Shown here: in pieces, positions 51,972 to 60,874 of the stretch | How the letters are laid out: the number at the start of each line of letters is the position of its first letter | How positions within the stretch are numbered: the stretch's first letter is position 1 | Source: Bacillota bacterium | Lineage (GTDB): Bacteria; Bacillota; Bacilli; Paenibacillales; UBA4045 | Assembly (NCBI GenBank): GCA_023441055.1 | Contig: JAEZQY010000050.1 | Coordinates: 1-64,000 of the forward strand | Length of the DNA: 64,000 nucleotides | Reading direction: 5' to 3' | The notes under the pieces: model-generated | Database searches by the model: none | The model's input: only the letters and a program-made list of their open reading frames with translations | Told to the model about the DNA's origin: nothing | Program-made: the position numbers and the translations under genes

Positions 51972-53520
51972 CTTATTGCTGGTAGATGATGAATCGAATA
52001 TTCGCAGAGGCGTACAGGCGATGATCGAGCGCCAATTTCCCGAGCAGTTCCTCATTCATGCCGCCGCCAGCGGAGAGGATGCGCTGCGGATTGTCGAACA
52101 GACCGCCGTTGATATTGTCATTACGGATATTCGCATGCCGGGTATGGACGGCATCGAATTGATTCAGCAGTTGAATCGACTGACGCGCACCCCGCTCATT
52201 ATGATTCTCAGCGGGCATGATGACTTCCAATACGCGAAGGCAGCGATGAAGCAGGATGTCAAGGAATACCTGCTCAAGCCGATCGTGCGGCAAGAGCTGG
52301 CCGAGGCGCTGCAGCGCATGGAGCAGGAATGTCAGCGTCGCGAGTCGATTGCCATTAAGCTCGATCTGACTGATCGCTATCTGGAGGAGCTGCGGGAATC
52401 TCAACTGGCCTATATCATGATGAACAGCAGCATTGAGCCGAGCGAGCTCCCAGAGATGCTGACGATGCTGCGGCTTGAAGCGTTCGAGTCGTCTTATTAT
52501 ATCGCCATTATCAAGCGGAATCAGGAGTCGGAACAGCGCTCCGATCAACACCAATTCTACACGCAGCTGAAGCATCAGCTCAGACAGCTTGCAGCAGAGC
52601 GTGACGCAAAGCTAGTCGAGTTCATGGACAAGAACGGGCATCTCGTGGCGCTCATAACGGATGCCGATCCGCTTCGCGCGCTGTATGAGGGTATGGATCC
52701 GCATTATAGCCGATATTCGATTGGACTCAGTGATCGGATGAGCAACCTTGGGCGGCTGCAGGAAGCGTATCAGCAGGCCCGCAAGGCGCTCAAGTATGCC
52801 TTCCTTCAGGCAGCCCCGGCTTATATTGCGTATCCTGTAATTGATCAGCGGATCACGCAGTATGTCATTCCGCTGGAGCAGTTCGATAAGCTGGCGAATA
52901 TGCTGGGCACCGACCGCGAACAGGAGATGAAGGCACTGCTGCAAGAGATCTTCGATATCGAACGGATCCGCAGCAATGATATCGCGTATCTGGAGGAGAT
53001 CGCCAAGGCGCTCAATGAGCGGGTGCTTGATCGCGCCTTCCATCAATACGGCGAGGAGTCGGTTGAGATCTTGAAGATTTATCGTCAAGTGGGCAGTATT
53101 TTCTCTATGGACAATTATTATGATTACTATCGAAGTGTGGAGAATTTGCTGCAGCGGCTGAATGAATATGTGAAGAACATTAAGTCGGTGCATATCGATC
53201 ACCGCGAGATGAAGAAGGCGATCGCCTACATTCATGAGCATTATGATAAGGACCTGAATATGGCGATTGTATCGAACCATGTGTCGCTTAATTACTCCTA
53301 CTTCAGCGAGATGTTCAAGGCGTACGCGGGCGATAACTTCGTCTCCTATCTGCGTAAGATCAGGATTGAAGCAGCCAAGAAGCTGCTGGACACCACGGAT
53401 GCGAAAATATACCAAATCGGCGAGCAAGTCGGCTACCCGAATGCGAAGCACTTCAACCGCGCGTTCCGCGAGGTGTCGGGGATCAGCCCTGCGGAGTATC
53501 GAAGTCGAATCGATTCATGA
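51964..53520 (+). CDS. yesN: YesN-like response regulator, AraC type
   Basis: This 518-residue regulator has a receiver domain at 1-120 with the phospho-Asp in DIVITDIRMPGMDG near 55 and Lys in KEYLLKPI. The middle (about 125-405) is the helical region usual for YesN. Two AraC helix-turn-helix motifs lie at about 415-515 (MAIVSNHVSLNYSYFSEMFK, IYQIGEQVGYPNAKHFNRAF, SPAEYR). I chose ATG 51964, since GGAGGTG precedes it and overlaps the kinase end. It likely activates the ABC transporter and/or the GH16 gene. Confidence 0.93.
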   Translation: MRSLLLVDDESNIRRGVQAMIERQFPEQFLIHAAASGEDALRIVEQTAVDIVITDIRMPGMDGIELIQQLNRLTRTPLIMILSGHDDFQYAKAAMKQDVKEYLLKPIVRQELAEALQRMEQECQRRESIAIKLDLTDRYLEELRESQLAYIMMNSSIEPSELPEMLTMLRLEAFESSYYIAIIKRNQESEQRSDQHQFYTQLKHQLRQLAAERDAKLVEFMDKNGHLVALITDADPLRALYEGMDPHYSRYSIGLSDRMSNLGRLQEAYQQARKALKYAFLQAAPAYIAYPVIDQRITQYVIPLEQFDKLANMLGTDREQEMKALLQEIFDIERIRSNDIAYLEEIAKALNERVLDRAFHQYGEESVEILKIYRQVGSIFSMDNYYDYYRSVENLLQRLNEYVKNIKSVHIDHREMKKAIAYIHEHYDKDLNMAIVSNHVSLNYSYFSEMFKAYAGDNFVSYLRKIRIEAAKKLLDTTDAKIYQIGEQVGYPNAKHFNRAFREVSGISPAEYRSRIDS

Positions 53521-53554
53521 ATGGTGCCGAGCTGGCGATTAGTGGAGGAACGGT

Positions 53555-54517
53555 ATGGCGTTTAATCGACAATGGGGAATGAGCGGGATGGGGAGAGGCA
53601 TGATCATCCTACTGGGCGTGTGCGCGATCCTGGCAGGGTGTTCGAGCGAGAGCGTGACCAATCAGGATCAGAAGAATGAAGCGAATCGAGTGAATCAAGG
53701 GAGCGTGGAGCAGATGGCGGAGCAGGAACAATTCGATCAGGGTCATGCAGGCTGGAAGCTGGTGTGGTCCGATGAGTTCGACGGCGAGCGGATCGATGAG
53801 CAGAAGTGGACGTATGATATAGGGAACGGCTTCACGGATGGCAACGGCATATATATCTCGGGTTGGGGTAACAGTGAGTTGCAATATTACACGTCAAGAG
53901 ATGAGAATGTGCATGTGTCCGACGGCGCGTTGCGGATCACTGCAATTAAGGAGTCTTTTGAGGGGCATAGCTACACGTCCACTCGAGTGAAGACGAAGGG
54001 ATTGTTCAGCCAGACCTACGGCAGATTCGAGATTCGCGCGCGTCTGCCAGTCGGCAGAGGCTTGTGGCCTGCTATCTGGATGCTTCCTGAGGAGAGCGAG
54101 TATGGAGGGTGGGCGGCGTCCGGCGAGATCGACATCATGGAGGCGAAGGGAAGCTTGCCGGATCAGACGTCTGGCGCGATCCATTATGGCGGCGTATGGC
54201 CGAATAATACGTATACTGCGGCAGAGCAACAGCTGCCGTCTGGCGAGCTTATCTCAGACTATCACGTGTATGCGCTCGAGTGGGAGCGTGAGGAGATTCG
54301 CTGGTATGTGGATGACGTATTGTTCCAGACGGCTAAGGATTGGCACAGTGTGAACGCCGAAGGCGAGCGTCTGCCGTATCCGGCGCCGTTCGACAAGCCG
54401 TTCCATCTGCTGATCAATCTGGCCATCGGCGGGCACTTCGACGGCAACCCGGATGACGATACAGCATTCCCGGCTGTGATGGAAGTCGACTATGTGCGTG
54501 TGTATGAGAAGGAATGA
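53555..54517 (+). CDS. GH16 glucanase lipoprotein (laminarinase-like)
   Basis: This 320-residue surface lipoprotein has signal peptide lipobox LAGC (Cys near 29) and a linker to about 65. A GH16 jelly-roll domain follows with WKLVWSDEFDGERIDEQKW and the catalytic signature GEIDIMEAKG near 193-202 (nucleophile and acid/base Glu). PVGRGLWPAIWMLP and YALEWEREEIRWYVDD are further family segments. The pattern EIDIME fits beta-1,3(4)-glucanases. It follows the yesM/yesN pair, so it probably feeds sugars to the ABC transporter. GGAGG precedes the ATG. Confidence 0.93.
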   Translation: MAFNRQWGMSGMGRGMIILLGVCAILAGCSSESVTNQDQKNEANRVNQGSVEQMAEQEQFDQGHAGWKLVWSDEFDGERIDEQKWTYDIGNGFTDGNGIYISGWGNSELQYYTSRDENVHVSDGALRITAIKESFEGHSYTSTRVKTKGLFSQTYGRFEIRARLPVGRGLWPAIWMLPEESEYGGWAASGEIDIMEAKGSLPDQTSGAIHYGGVWPNNTYTAAEQQLPSGELISDYHVYALEWEREEIRWYVDDVLFQTAKDWHSVNAEGERLPYPAPFDKPFHLLINLAIGGHFDGNPDDDTAFPAVMEVDYVRVYEKE

Positions 54518-54530
54518 GCCGCATGTAATA

Positions 54531-54568
54531 AGATCGTCCCCGCCCTATTGAGGGTGGGGACGATCTGT
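54531..54568. terminator. Bidirectional terminator
   Basis: AGATCGTCCCCGCCCT pairs with AGGGTGGGGACGATCT (one mismatch) around ATTG. It is shared by the convergent GH16 and nagA genes. Confidence 0.82.
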
Positions 54569-54570
54569 TA

Positions 54571-55740
54571 TTATAGCTGCTTAGCGTTCCAGACTTCTCG
54601 GCTCCGTACATAGGTTCGCTCTAACTCGAGCTTATCGCAGCTGCTGACTACGATGAAGTCCGCGTCCTTGCCAGGTACAAGTGACCCCTTGCGATCGCTG
54701 ATTCCTGCTTGACGAGCGGGAACCTCTGTCATCGACGGAAGCACTTGCTCCAGTGAGCGTCCGGTGTAGGCGATTACGTTGCGTACGGCCTGCAAGGTGT
54801 TGAGTGAGCTGCCGGCAAGGCTGCTGCCATCCGCTAATGTGATGCGCCCGTCCTGAACAACTACGTCGCCGTATGTGCCATTGGGCAGGTCCGCCGCTTC
54901 GACGGAGTCGGTGATCATACAGACACCCATCGAGCCCTTCACTTCAAATAGGAACTTAATGAGCTCAGGTCGCACATGGAAGCCGTCTGCGATGATCTCC
55001 GTAGTAAGCTCAGGCAGCATTAGACCCGAGCCGGCAACACCGGGTTCTCTATGATGAAGCGGGCTCATGCCGTTGAAGTGATGCGTCGTATGAGAGGCGC
55101 CTAGCGATACGGCTCGCTTCACCTCTTCAAGTGTGGCGTTGGAGTGTCCGATGGAGACGCGGACACCGCGCGAAGCATACCACTTCACCGCATCCATACC
55201 GCCTTCCACTTCAGGCGCAAGCGTGACCAGACGGATATGATTGTCTGATAGAGCTTGATACCTGGCCATCAAGCTCTCAGTAGGAAGCACGATATGGCTG
55301 GGGTCTTGCGCGCCTGCCCGAATGCGATCGATGAACGGTCCTTCCAGGTGAATACCGGCAATCTCCGCGCCCGACACACCGCGATTAATCGCGTCAGCCG
55401 CACTTCGCAGCGCTATGCTGATGCGTTCGTCGGAATCGGTTCTCGTCGTCGCCAGGAAGGATGTTGTTCCATGGGCCGCGTGATACTTGCTGAATGCGTC
55501 CAAGCTCTCATAACTGCCATCGCTGGCTGAATACCCCATTGCGCCATGTGTATGCACGTCGATCAAGCCCGGAAGAATAGCTTTACCTTGCAGATCGTGT
55601 ACGACATCCGCTTCGGAAGCTGTGAAGGGCTCCGTATGAATGGCATGAATCTTGCCAGATTCGGTTACTACTAATGTTCCGGCAGGGACTACTCCGTCCG
55701 GCGTATAAATCTTAGCGTTCGTATAAGCTGTATATCGCAT
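54571..55740 (-). CDS. nagA: N-acetylhexosamine-6-phosphate deacetylase
   Basis: This 389-residue amidohydrolase removes acetate from GlcNAc-6-P (or GalNAc-6-P). Metal site HTHGAMGY lies near residue 62, HLEGPFIDRIRAGAQDPSH near 128, GHSNATLEEVKRA near 197 and HHFNGMSPLHHREPG near 218. The catalytic Asp is in MITDSVEAA near 277. It is the last gene of a six-gene minus-strand operon, 78 bases after the kinase gene. Operon content makes GalNAc-6-P as likely a substrate as GlcNAc-6-P. Confidence 0.95.
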   Translation of the reverse strand: MRYTAYTNAKIYTPDGVVPAGTLVVTESGKIHAIHTEPFTASEADVVHDLQGKAILPGLIDVHTHGAMGYSASDGSYESLDAFSKYHAAHGTTSFLATTRTDSDERISIALRSAADAINRGVSGAEIAGIHLEGPFIDRIRAGAQDPSHIVLPTESLMARYQALSDNHIRLVTLAPEVEGGMDAVKWYASRGVRVSIGHSNATLEEVKRAVSLGASHTTHHFNGMSPLHHREPGVAGSGLMLPELTTEIIADGFHVRPELIKFLFEVKGSMGVCMITDSVEAADLPNGTYGDVVVQDGRITLADGSSLAGSSLNTLQAVRNVIAYTGRSLEQVLPSMTEVPARQAGISDRKGSLVPGKDADFIVVSSCDKLELERTYVRSREVWNAKQL

Positions 55741-55818
55741 GCTTCACCTTCCTTGAACATAATGCCTATCTTATCGATCTCGATATAAGATTGCGCTAAT
55801 TGCTCTAAGAATAGAATG

Positions 55819-56766
55819 CTACAGCGCCGCGACCTTAACCTGCGGCAGCAGCACGTCCAGATCGGCTAGCCGCAGGCCGCCGGTCTCCTCCGTCATCGCG
55901 CTGGCTGTGGCGACAGCGGTCGCGTACGCGAGCCGTTCCTCGATCGATAGTCCACGCGCTTCCGCTACGGCCATCCCGCCCACGAATGCGTCGCCGCAGC
56001 CAACTGTGTTCACAGCTTGCACGCGGGGCGCCGTGACGCGGTATAGCTGTCCCTCGTGGCCTGCAATAGCGCCGTCTCCACCGAGCGTAACGGCCACCGT
56101 GCGAATGCCCTGCTCCATAAGCGAGAGCACGCCGGCCTGAATGTCTGACTCAGTCGGCTGGTCAATCCCGAGCAACACGCCGATCTCATCCTCGTTAGGC
56201 TTAATGAATGCAGGCTTGGCTAGCAGAGATTTATGCAGCGCTTGACCGCTCGTGTCCAGATATACGGTAGCGCCTCGCTTGGACGCGCTGTTAATCAAGC
56301 GGGCATACCAGTCAATCGGCGCGCCTGCAGGCAGACTGCCAGAGAATGCGATTATGGCTGAGCGGGCGGCTAATTCCTCCACGATCGCCCCCATCTGATC
56401 AAGATCTGCCGCGTCAATGGTCAGGCCCTGCTCTAGAATTTCAGTCGATTGAATGGATTGGTCTGCGTCGTCAATAATGTTCAGGCAAATCCGTGATTCT
56501 CCGCGCACGCTATGAAATTTATGGCTCAGGTCTAGCGCATCGAGCATGCTCAGAATGTGCTGTCCATTCCAACCGCCGACGACTCCGCTCGCCATAACCT
56601 CGTGGCCTAATTGCTGGATGACACGGGCCGCATTCAGACCCTTGCCGCCCGGTGTAGTGTTCATCCTCGCCGTACGATTCACCGTTCCGACCGTGAACCC
56701 CGGTATCCAATACGTCTTATCGATCGCGGCATTCAATGTAACCGTTGTGATCAGCTTATTCATCAT
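55819..56766 (-). CDS. PfkB-family sugar-phosphate kinase (tagatose-6-P / fructose-1-P kinase type)
   Basis: This 315-residue ribokinase-fold enzyme is of the LacC/FruK subfamily. It shows TLNAAIDKTYWIPG at the start, TTPGGKGLNAARVIQQLG near 33, AFSGSLPAGAP near 133 and the catalytic/anion-hole VNTVGCGDAFVGGMAVA near 245. It would phosphorylate tagatose-6-P or fructose-1-P to a bisphosphate for the adjacent aldolase. I chose the ATG at 56766, since GGAG precedes it; the frame upstream reaches into the aldolase stop. Confidence 0.9.
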   Translation of the reverse strand: MMNKLITTVTLNAAIDKTYWIPGFTVGTVNRTARMNTTPGGKGLNAARVIQQLGHEVMASGVVGGWNGQHILSMLDALDLSHKFHSVRGESRICLNIIDDADQSIQSTEILEQGLTIDAADLDQMGAIVEELAARSAIIAFSGSLPAGAPIDWYARLINSASKRGATVYLDTSGQALHKSLLAKPAFIKPNEDEIGVLLGIDQPTESDIQAGVLSLMEQGIRTVAVTLGGDGAIAGHEGQLYRVTAPRVQAVNTVGCGDAFVGGMAVAEARGLSIEERLAYATAVATASAMTEETGGLRLADLDVLLPQVKVAAL

Positions 56767-56780
56767 CGCGTCTCCATGCA

Positions 56781-57647
56781 TCAGCGGAATAGCCGGGCCT
56801 TGCCCGCGCTGCCGATCAACAGCATCTTCTCCATCGCCGCTTCCTTAAGCGCCTGCTTGGCAGGCACCATATACTTGCGCGGATCATTCTCATCCGGGTT
56901 CTGACGGAACACATCCTTAATCGCATCCGAGAAAATAATCCTAAGCTCAGTCGCCACATTCATCTTCGCCATGCCCAGCGACACGCAGCGCTTCACCTGC
57001 TCGTCAGGAATGCCGGAGCCGCCGTGCAGCACGAGCGGCACAGCCACCCGATCCGCTATGCGCTCAATGCGATCGAAATCGATCTTCGGCTCACCCTTAT
57101 AGATCCCGTGGGCAGTACCGATTGCCGGCGCGAGCGTAGGCACGCCCGTGCGTTCAACGAACTGCGCGCATTCGTCTGGATCGGCCAGCTGCGCCTCGTG
57201 GTCATCGACCGAGATATCATCCTCGACGCCGCCTACTCGGCCGAGCTCAGCTTCCACGTTGACGCCTGCCGCTAAGCCCAATTCAACAATCTTGGCTGTC
57301 ATGGCGACATTGCGTTCGAATGGCTCATGTGAGGCGTCAATCATAACGGATGTATAGCCTGCGCGGATGCATTGCACGATCGTGCTGTAATCGCTGCAAT
57401 GATCCAGATGCATAGCGATTGGAATGTTGGTACGCGCCGCTGCTGTCTTGGCAGCCGCCGCGATATAATCCGCGCCCAGATGCTTCACAGTACCGACTGT
57501 CGATTGGAGAATGAGCGGTGCATCTAATTCTGCGGCAGCCTCAACGACGGCTTGCAGCATCTCTAAGGTGTGTACATTGAATGCGCCGACACAGAAGCCC
57601 TCGCGCCTAGCTGTCTGCAATAATGGTGTAGAAGATACCAATGTCAT
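56781..57647 (-). CDS. Class II ketose-bisphosphate aldolase (KbaY/GatY-like)
   Basis: This 288-residue zinc aldolase splits tagatose- or fructose-1,6-bisphosphate to DHAP and glyceraldehyde 3-phosphate. The zinc ligands are in MHLDHCSDY near 78 and AHGIYKGEP near 180, with HGGSGIPDEQ near 208 binding phosphate. KMNVATELRIIFSDAI near 227 is closest to tagatose-bisphosphate aldolases as I recall them. It overlaps the ROK kinase gene by four bases and leads into the PfkB gene. Confidence 0.92.
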   Translation of the reverse strand: MTLVSSTPLLQTARREGFCVGAFNVHTLEMLQAVVEAAAELDAPLILQSTVGTVKHLGADYIAAAAKTAAARTNIPIAMHLDHCSDYSTIVQCIRAGYTSVMIDASHEPFERNVAMTAKIVELGLAAGVNVEAELGRVGGVEDDISVDDHEAQLADPDECAQFVERTGVPTLAPAIGTAHGIYKGEPKIDFDRIERIADRVAVPLVLHGGSGIPDEQVKRCVSLGMAKMNVATELRIIFSDAIKDVFRQNPDENDPRKYMVPAKQALKEAAMEKMLLIGSAGKARLFR

Positions 57648-58648
57648 ACTTGTTCTGCCTCCTTCGAATGGTAACGCTGCGAAGCGAATAACGCGGAGCC
57701 GATCACACCTGCATCATCTGTTAATGCAGCTGTCGTTAATGTAATGGCCTCAGCCAGACCTGGCAGCAGTTCAGCATACAGGGTCTCGCGAGCAGGGGCC
57801 AGCAGACGTTCACCGGCATTGGATGCCCCTCCGCCGACGATGATGACGTCAGGGCTGTATAATGTACCGGCTGCTGCTAACGCATGGCCGAGCGTATGTC
57901 CTGTATGATGCATGACCTCTATGCATAGCGGATCATGCTGATCATAGCCTTCCGAGACATCGGCTGCGGTCAGCCTGCTGTAATCCTCGTTGTTGTACTT
58001 GACGCGCAGCACGCTGTCCCTTCCGCGCTCCAGCTGCTCAATCGCCTGTCTCACAATGCCTGTAGCGGAGAGTACGGTTTCGTAGCAGCCCGTCTTGCCG
58101 CAATTGCAGGCGTACTGAATCCCGGCTCCTCGAATATGGCCGAGCTCACCAGCCATAAACCCGTTGCCGTAGAATAATTGCCCCTTCACTGAATACGCGC
58201 AGGCTAATCCGGTGCCGAGTGTCACACCGAGCACATGGTTGTAGGGCTTACCAGCACCGATCATCGCCTCGCCGTACACGTACATGCGCACATCATTGTC
58301 TACATAGACTGGCAGCGAGGTGAGGGAAGCCAGGATTCTGGCCGCCTCAATATTGTACCAACCTAAGTTGCTTGCTCCGATCGCTATGCCGCGAGATGGA
58401 TCGACCAGCCCCGGACAGCCGAGACCGACTGCTTGAGGGCTGCCGTCATTGGCGGCTAACCGCACGATTTCCTTCACCATGTTCGCTATCTTGTTAATGA
58501 CATAATCGCTGCCCTTGCTGGTTTCAGTAGGCTGCTTGATCTTGTGCAGCACATCTCCGTCTGCTGTTACCGCGCCGCATACGATATTCGTACCGCCTAA
58601 GTCGATGCCGATATACAGCGGCTGGTTATTCACTTGCGTGCGCATCAT
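57644..58648 (-). CDS. ROK family sugar kinase
   Basis: This 334-residue hexose kinase has the ATP motif IGIDLGGTNIVCGAV near residue 13, catalytic Asp in VYVDNDVRMYVYGE near 118 and TLGTGLACAYSVKG. The ROK zinc motif is CNCGKTGCYE near 178. No N-terminal DNA-binding domain is present, so it is a kinase rather than a NagC-type repressor. In this operon it should phosphorylate GalNAc or GlcNAc at C6, as expected for a non-PTS uptake route. Confidence 0.92.
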   Translation of the reverse strand: MMRTQVNNQPLYIGIDLGGTNIVCGAVTADGDVLHKIKQPTETSKGSDYVINKIANMVKEIVRLAANDGSPQAVGLGCPGLVDPSRGIAIGASNLGWYNIEAARILASLTSLPVYVDNDVRMYVYGEAMIGAGKPYNHVLGVTLGTGLACAYSVKGQLFYGNGFMAGELGHIRGAGIQYACNCGKTGCYETVLSATGIVRQAIEQLERGRDSVLRVKYNNEDYSRLTAADVSEGYDQHDPLCIEVMHHTGHTLGHALAAAGTLYSPDVIIVGGGASNAGERLLAPARETLYAELLPGLAEAITLTTAALTDDAGVIGSALFASQRYHSKEAEQV

Positions 58649-58681
58649 GGAACGCCACTCCTCTAATTTAGAATAAGAGAG

Positions 58682-59488
58682 TTATGAAGGGATGGGATCA
58701 GCATAATGAATGGTGATGCCCAGTTCTTGCAGCCTGTTCTCCAGGTGCGCATCCAACGTAGCATCGGTTACGCAACCATGGAGCATGGATAAATCAGCAT
58801 AGCTGAAAAGGGAGGTTCGCCCAGCCTTGCTGCTGTCGAATACGGCCACAACCTGCTTGGAGCGGCTGATCAGCATTCGGCCAATCTCAGCTTCCAGCTC
58901 GGAGTAGGTTGTAAGACCGCTCTCGACGGATATCCCGTCAATGCCGATGAACATCGTACCGATATTCAATCGTTCGACTGTAGATTGCGCTAACGGTCCG
59001 CACAGCTCGAAGCTCTTGCTGCGCATCACGCCGCCAGTCAGCACGACCTGCACACCCTCGCTGTCCGCGAGCTCAACCGCGATATTGACCGCATTGGTCA
59101 CGATCGTAATGCCGCTCCGCTGCTTCAGCTCCCGCGCGAGCAGGAACGTCGTAGTTCCGCCGGTCAGCCCGATGACATCGCCCTCCTTGACCAAGGCGGC
59201 CGCCTTGCGCGCGATCGCTTCTTTCTCCAGGCGAAGCAGCCATGTTTTCTCACTGAATGAGTATTCCTTGACCGCTCCCCCGTGATCGAACTGCGCCCCG
59301 CCGATGGTACGAATGACTTGGTCTGTCCGGGCCAGCATATCTAGATCACGCCTGGCCGTCGCCTCTGAGCAGCCGATCCGCTCGGTAAGCTCCACGAGTG
59401 TGATGCGGCCTTCCCTCCGCAGCCATTGCATAATCTGTTCTCTGCGTCTCTCGCCCTTAGATAGTGTGGTGTCGTTCACGGGGATCAC
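58682..59488 (-). CDS. DeoR-family transcriptional repressor (AgaR-like)
   Basis: This 268-residue regulator has an N-terminal winged HTH (about 12-65; RREQIMQWLRREGRITLVEL, CSEATARRDLDML, RTIGGAQ). The C-terminal DeoRC sugar-phosphate-binding domain (about 85-255) shows IGLTGGTTTFLLAREL and GIDGISVESGLTT. It starts at GTG 59488 behind TGGAG. It sits second in the amino-sugar operon and probably represses it until a sugar phosphate accumulates. Confidence 0.92.
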   Translation of the reverse strand: MIPVNDTTLSKGERRREQIMQWLRREGRITLVELTERIGCSEATARRDLDMLARTDQVIRTIGGAQFDHGGAVKEYSFSEKTWLLRLEKEAIARKAAALVKEGDVIGLTGGTTTFLLARELKQRSGITIVTNAVNIAVELADSEGVQVVLTGGVMRSKSFELCGPLAQSTVERLNIGTMFIGIDGISVESGLTTYSELEAEIGRMLISRSKQVVAVFDSSKAGRTSLFSYADLSMLHGCVTDATLDAHLENRLQELGITIHYADPIPS

Positions 59489-59499
59489 TCCAATACGTT

Positions 59500-59538
59500 T
59501 AGGGCTCGTTACAGAAGCTATTCCGTACCGATGCCTTA
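59500..59538. repeat. Dispersed palindromic element, copy 2
   Basis: TAGGGCTCGTTACAGAAGCT then ATTCCGTACCGATGCCTTA matches the element at 44695-44734 with about three changes, which weaken its palindrome. It lies between the AgaS-like and DeoR genes, and its end coincides with the AgaS stop codon. Confidence 0.75.
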
Positions 59539-60603
59539 GATAATGACTACTTGTGTAAGATTCTTCGGTTCATCCGGGTCTACACCCTTCTGGATAGCCG
59601 TGTACATGCCGAGGTATTGCAACGCTGACAAGTACAGGATGCAATGCGCGCTGTCATCCTGCTCAGCGACATGGCCGGTTTCGAACACAGCATCAGCGAA
59701 GCTCGTATCCGCTCCCTGCTGGGTCGTGATGATCAGCACGGTTGCGCCATACGCCTTCATCTCGGCGGCTACCTTGAGCTCATGCTGGCGCGCTTCCTGG
59801 GAGAGGAGCAGAACGACCAGTGTGCCACTGTCCACGACGGACTTGGGACCATGACGGAACTCCAGCGTGCCGAAGCTCTCGGCCCACACATTGGCCATCT
59901 CCTTGATCTTCAGATTCGCTTCATTGGCGAGTCCATAGAAGGGGCCCATACCCAGATAGATGTACTTGTTGAAGGAGTTGCTCTCCACGAACGGCTTAAT
60001 AAAGCTGTGCGCGCGAGTTACGGTCGATTCCGACAAGGCAGGAATTCCAGCAATCTGCTCGATCCATTCGGTTCGCTTGGAAGCAAGCGCACAAGCTGCG
60101 ATCATCATATACGTCATGCTGCTGAACGATTTCGTCATGACCGTGCTCTTCTCCTTGCCGAGTGGAGAGAGCAGGCATTCTGCGCGCTGGGCCATACTGC
60201 TGTCTTCATAGCAGGTGATTCCGCATGCTGTCCAGTTAGGCAGGTCCTTGATGGAATCCAGCGCGAGTACGACCTCAGAGGATTCACCTGAGCGGGATAC
60301 GCCTACCAGGGTGTAATTGCGATTGGCTGGTGCTTGGTAATCACGGAACAGATAGATTTCAGAAGAAGGCAGCGCCTGAGCAGGCTTGCCTACGTACTTG
60401 CGATACACGGCTGCCATCGTCTGTGCTTGGTAATACGACGAGCCGGATCCAATGAAGATGATCTCATCAGCCGCTGGATTCAATAGGTACTTGGTTACCC
60501 AATCCTGCTGATTCTGCAGCTGATTCCATGCTGCAGCAAGCGCTGCATGCTGTTCCGAAATTTCTGGAGCTGTAAACTTAGCGAATGTCGTCAAGATGCT
60601 CAC
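59536..60603 (-). CDS. agaS: SIS-domain sugar-phosphate isomerase/deaminase (AgaS-like)
   Basis: This 355-residue protein has two SIS domains (about 35-180 and 200-345). IIFIGSGSSYYQAQTM, LVGVSRSGESSEVVLALDS, MGPFYGLANEANLKIKEM and FGTLEFRHGPKSVVD are typical of AgaS/GlmS-C proteins. It would convert galactosamine-6-P (or GlcN-6-P) to the ketose phosphate and ammonia, replacing NagB, which is absent from the cluster. It has no glutaminase domain, so it is not GlmS. It is the first gene of the operon. Confidence 0.9.
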   Translation of the reverse strand: MSILTTFAKFTAPEISEQHAALAAAWNQLQNQQDWVTKYLLNPAADEIIFIGSGSSYYQAQTMAAVYRKYVGKPAQALPSSEIYLFRDYQAPANRNYTLVGVSRSGESSEVVLALDSIKDLPNWTACGITCYEDSSMAQRAECLLSPLGKEKSTVMTKSFSSMTYMMIAACALASKRTEWIEQIAGIPALSESTVTRAHSFIKPFVESNSFNKYIYLGMGPFYGLANEANLKIKEMANVWAESFGTLEFRHGPKSVVDSGTLVVLLLSQEARQHELKVAAEMKAYGATVLIITTQQGADTSFADAVFETGHVAEQDDSAHCILYLSALQYLGMYTAIQKGVDPDEPKNLTQVVII

Positions 60604-60632
60604 CTCATAGCTTCATAATAATGATAGTTTAC

Positions 60633-60646
60633 ATCATAATTATGAT
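60633..60646. promoter_or_regulatory. Palindromic operator candidate of the amino-sugar operon
   Basis: ATCATAATTATGAT is a perfect 14-bp palindrome 30-43 bases upstream of the AgaS-like gene, followed by TGATTGAATCA. It is a plausible site for the DeoR-family repressor. The rest of 60604-60860 holds only scattered GGAATGT repeats (60696, 60718, 60776) and no gene. Confidence 0.5.
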
Positions 60647-60874
60647 TGAATCAATCAATATGTGTATAGAATTCATCAGTTTAAAGATTGCAAGTGGAAT
60701 GTTTTGTGCTCGCGTGCGGAATGTGGGGTAGAAGGTATCTATAATGGGAGGGACGGTGCGAGAGTCCGTGTGCATGGAATGTGAGGTAAATGGTGTGTGA
60801 GGGTGTACATCCAGAACGCCCGTTTGGTATGATGGAATAATCAGGAATACTATGTTCGAGCAGGAGCGGATAGG

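Noticed and set aside
52612..53451. 279-codon ORF antisense to yesN
   Set aside because: Long only because of the codon usage of the response regulator on the other strand; low-complexity Leu/Ile/Arg content and no motif.
60690..60785. GGAATGT triplicate as an organised repeat
   Set aside because: Three 7-base matches at spacings of 22 and 58 bases with no longer similarity could be chance.
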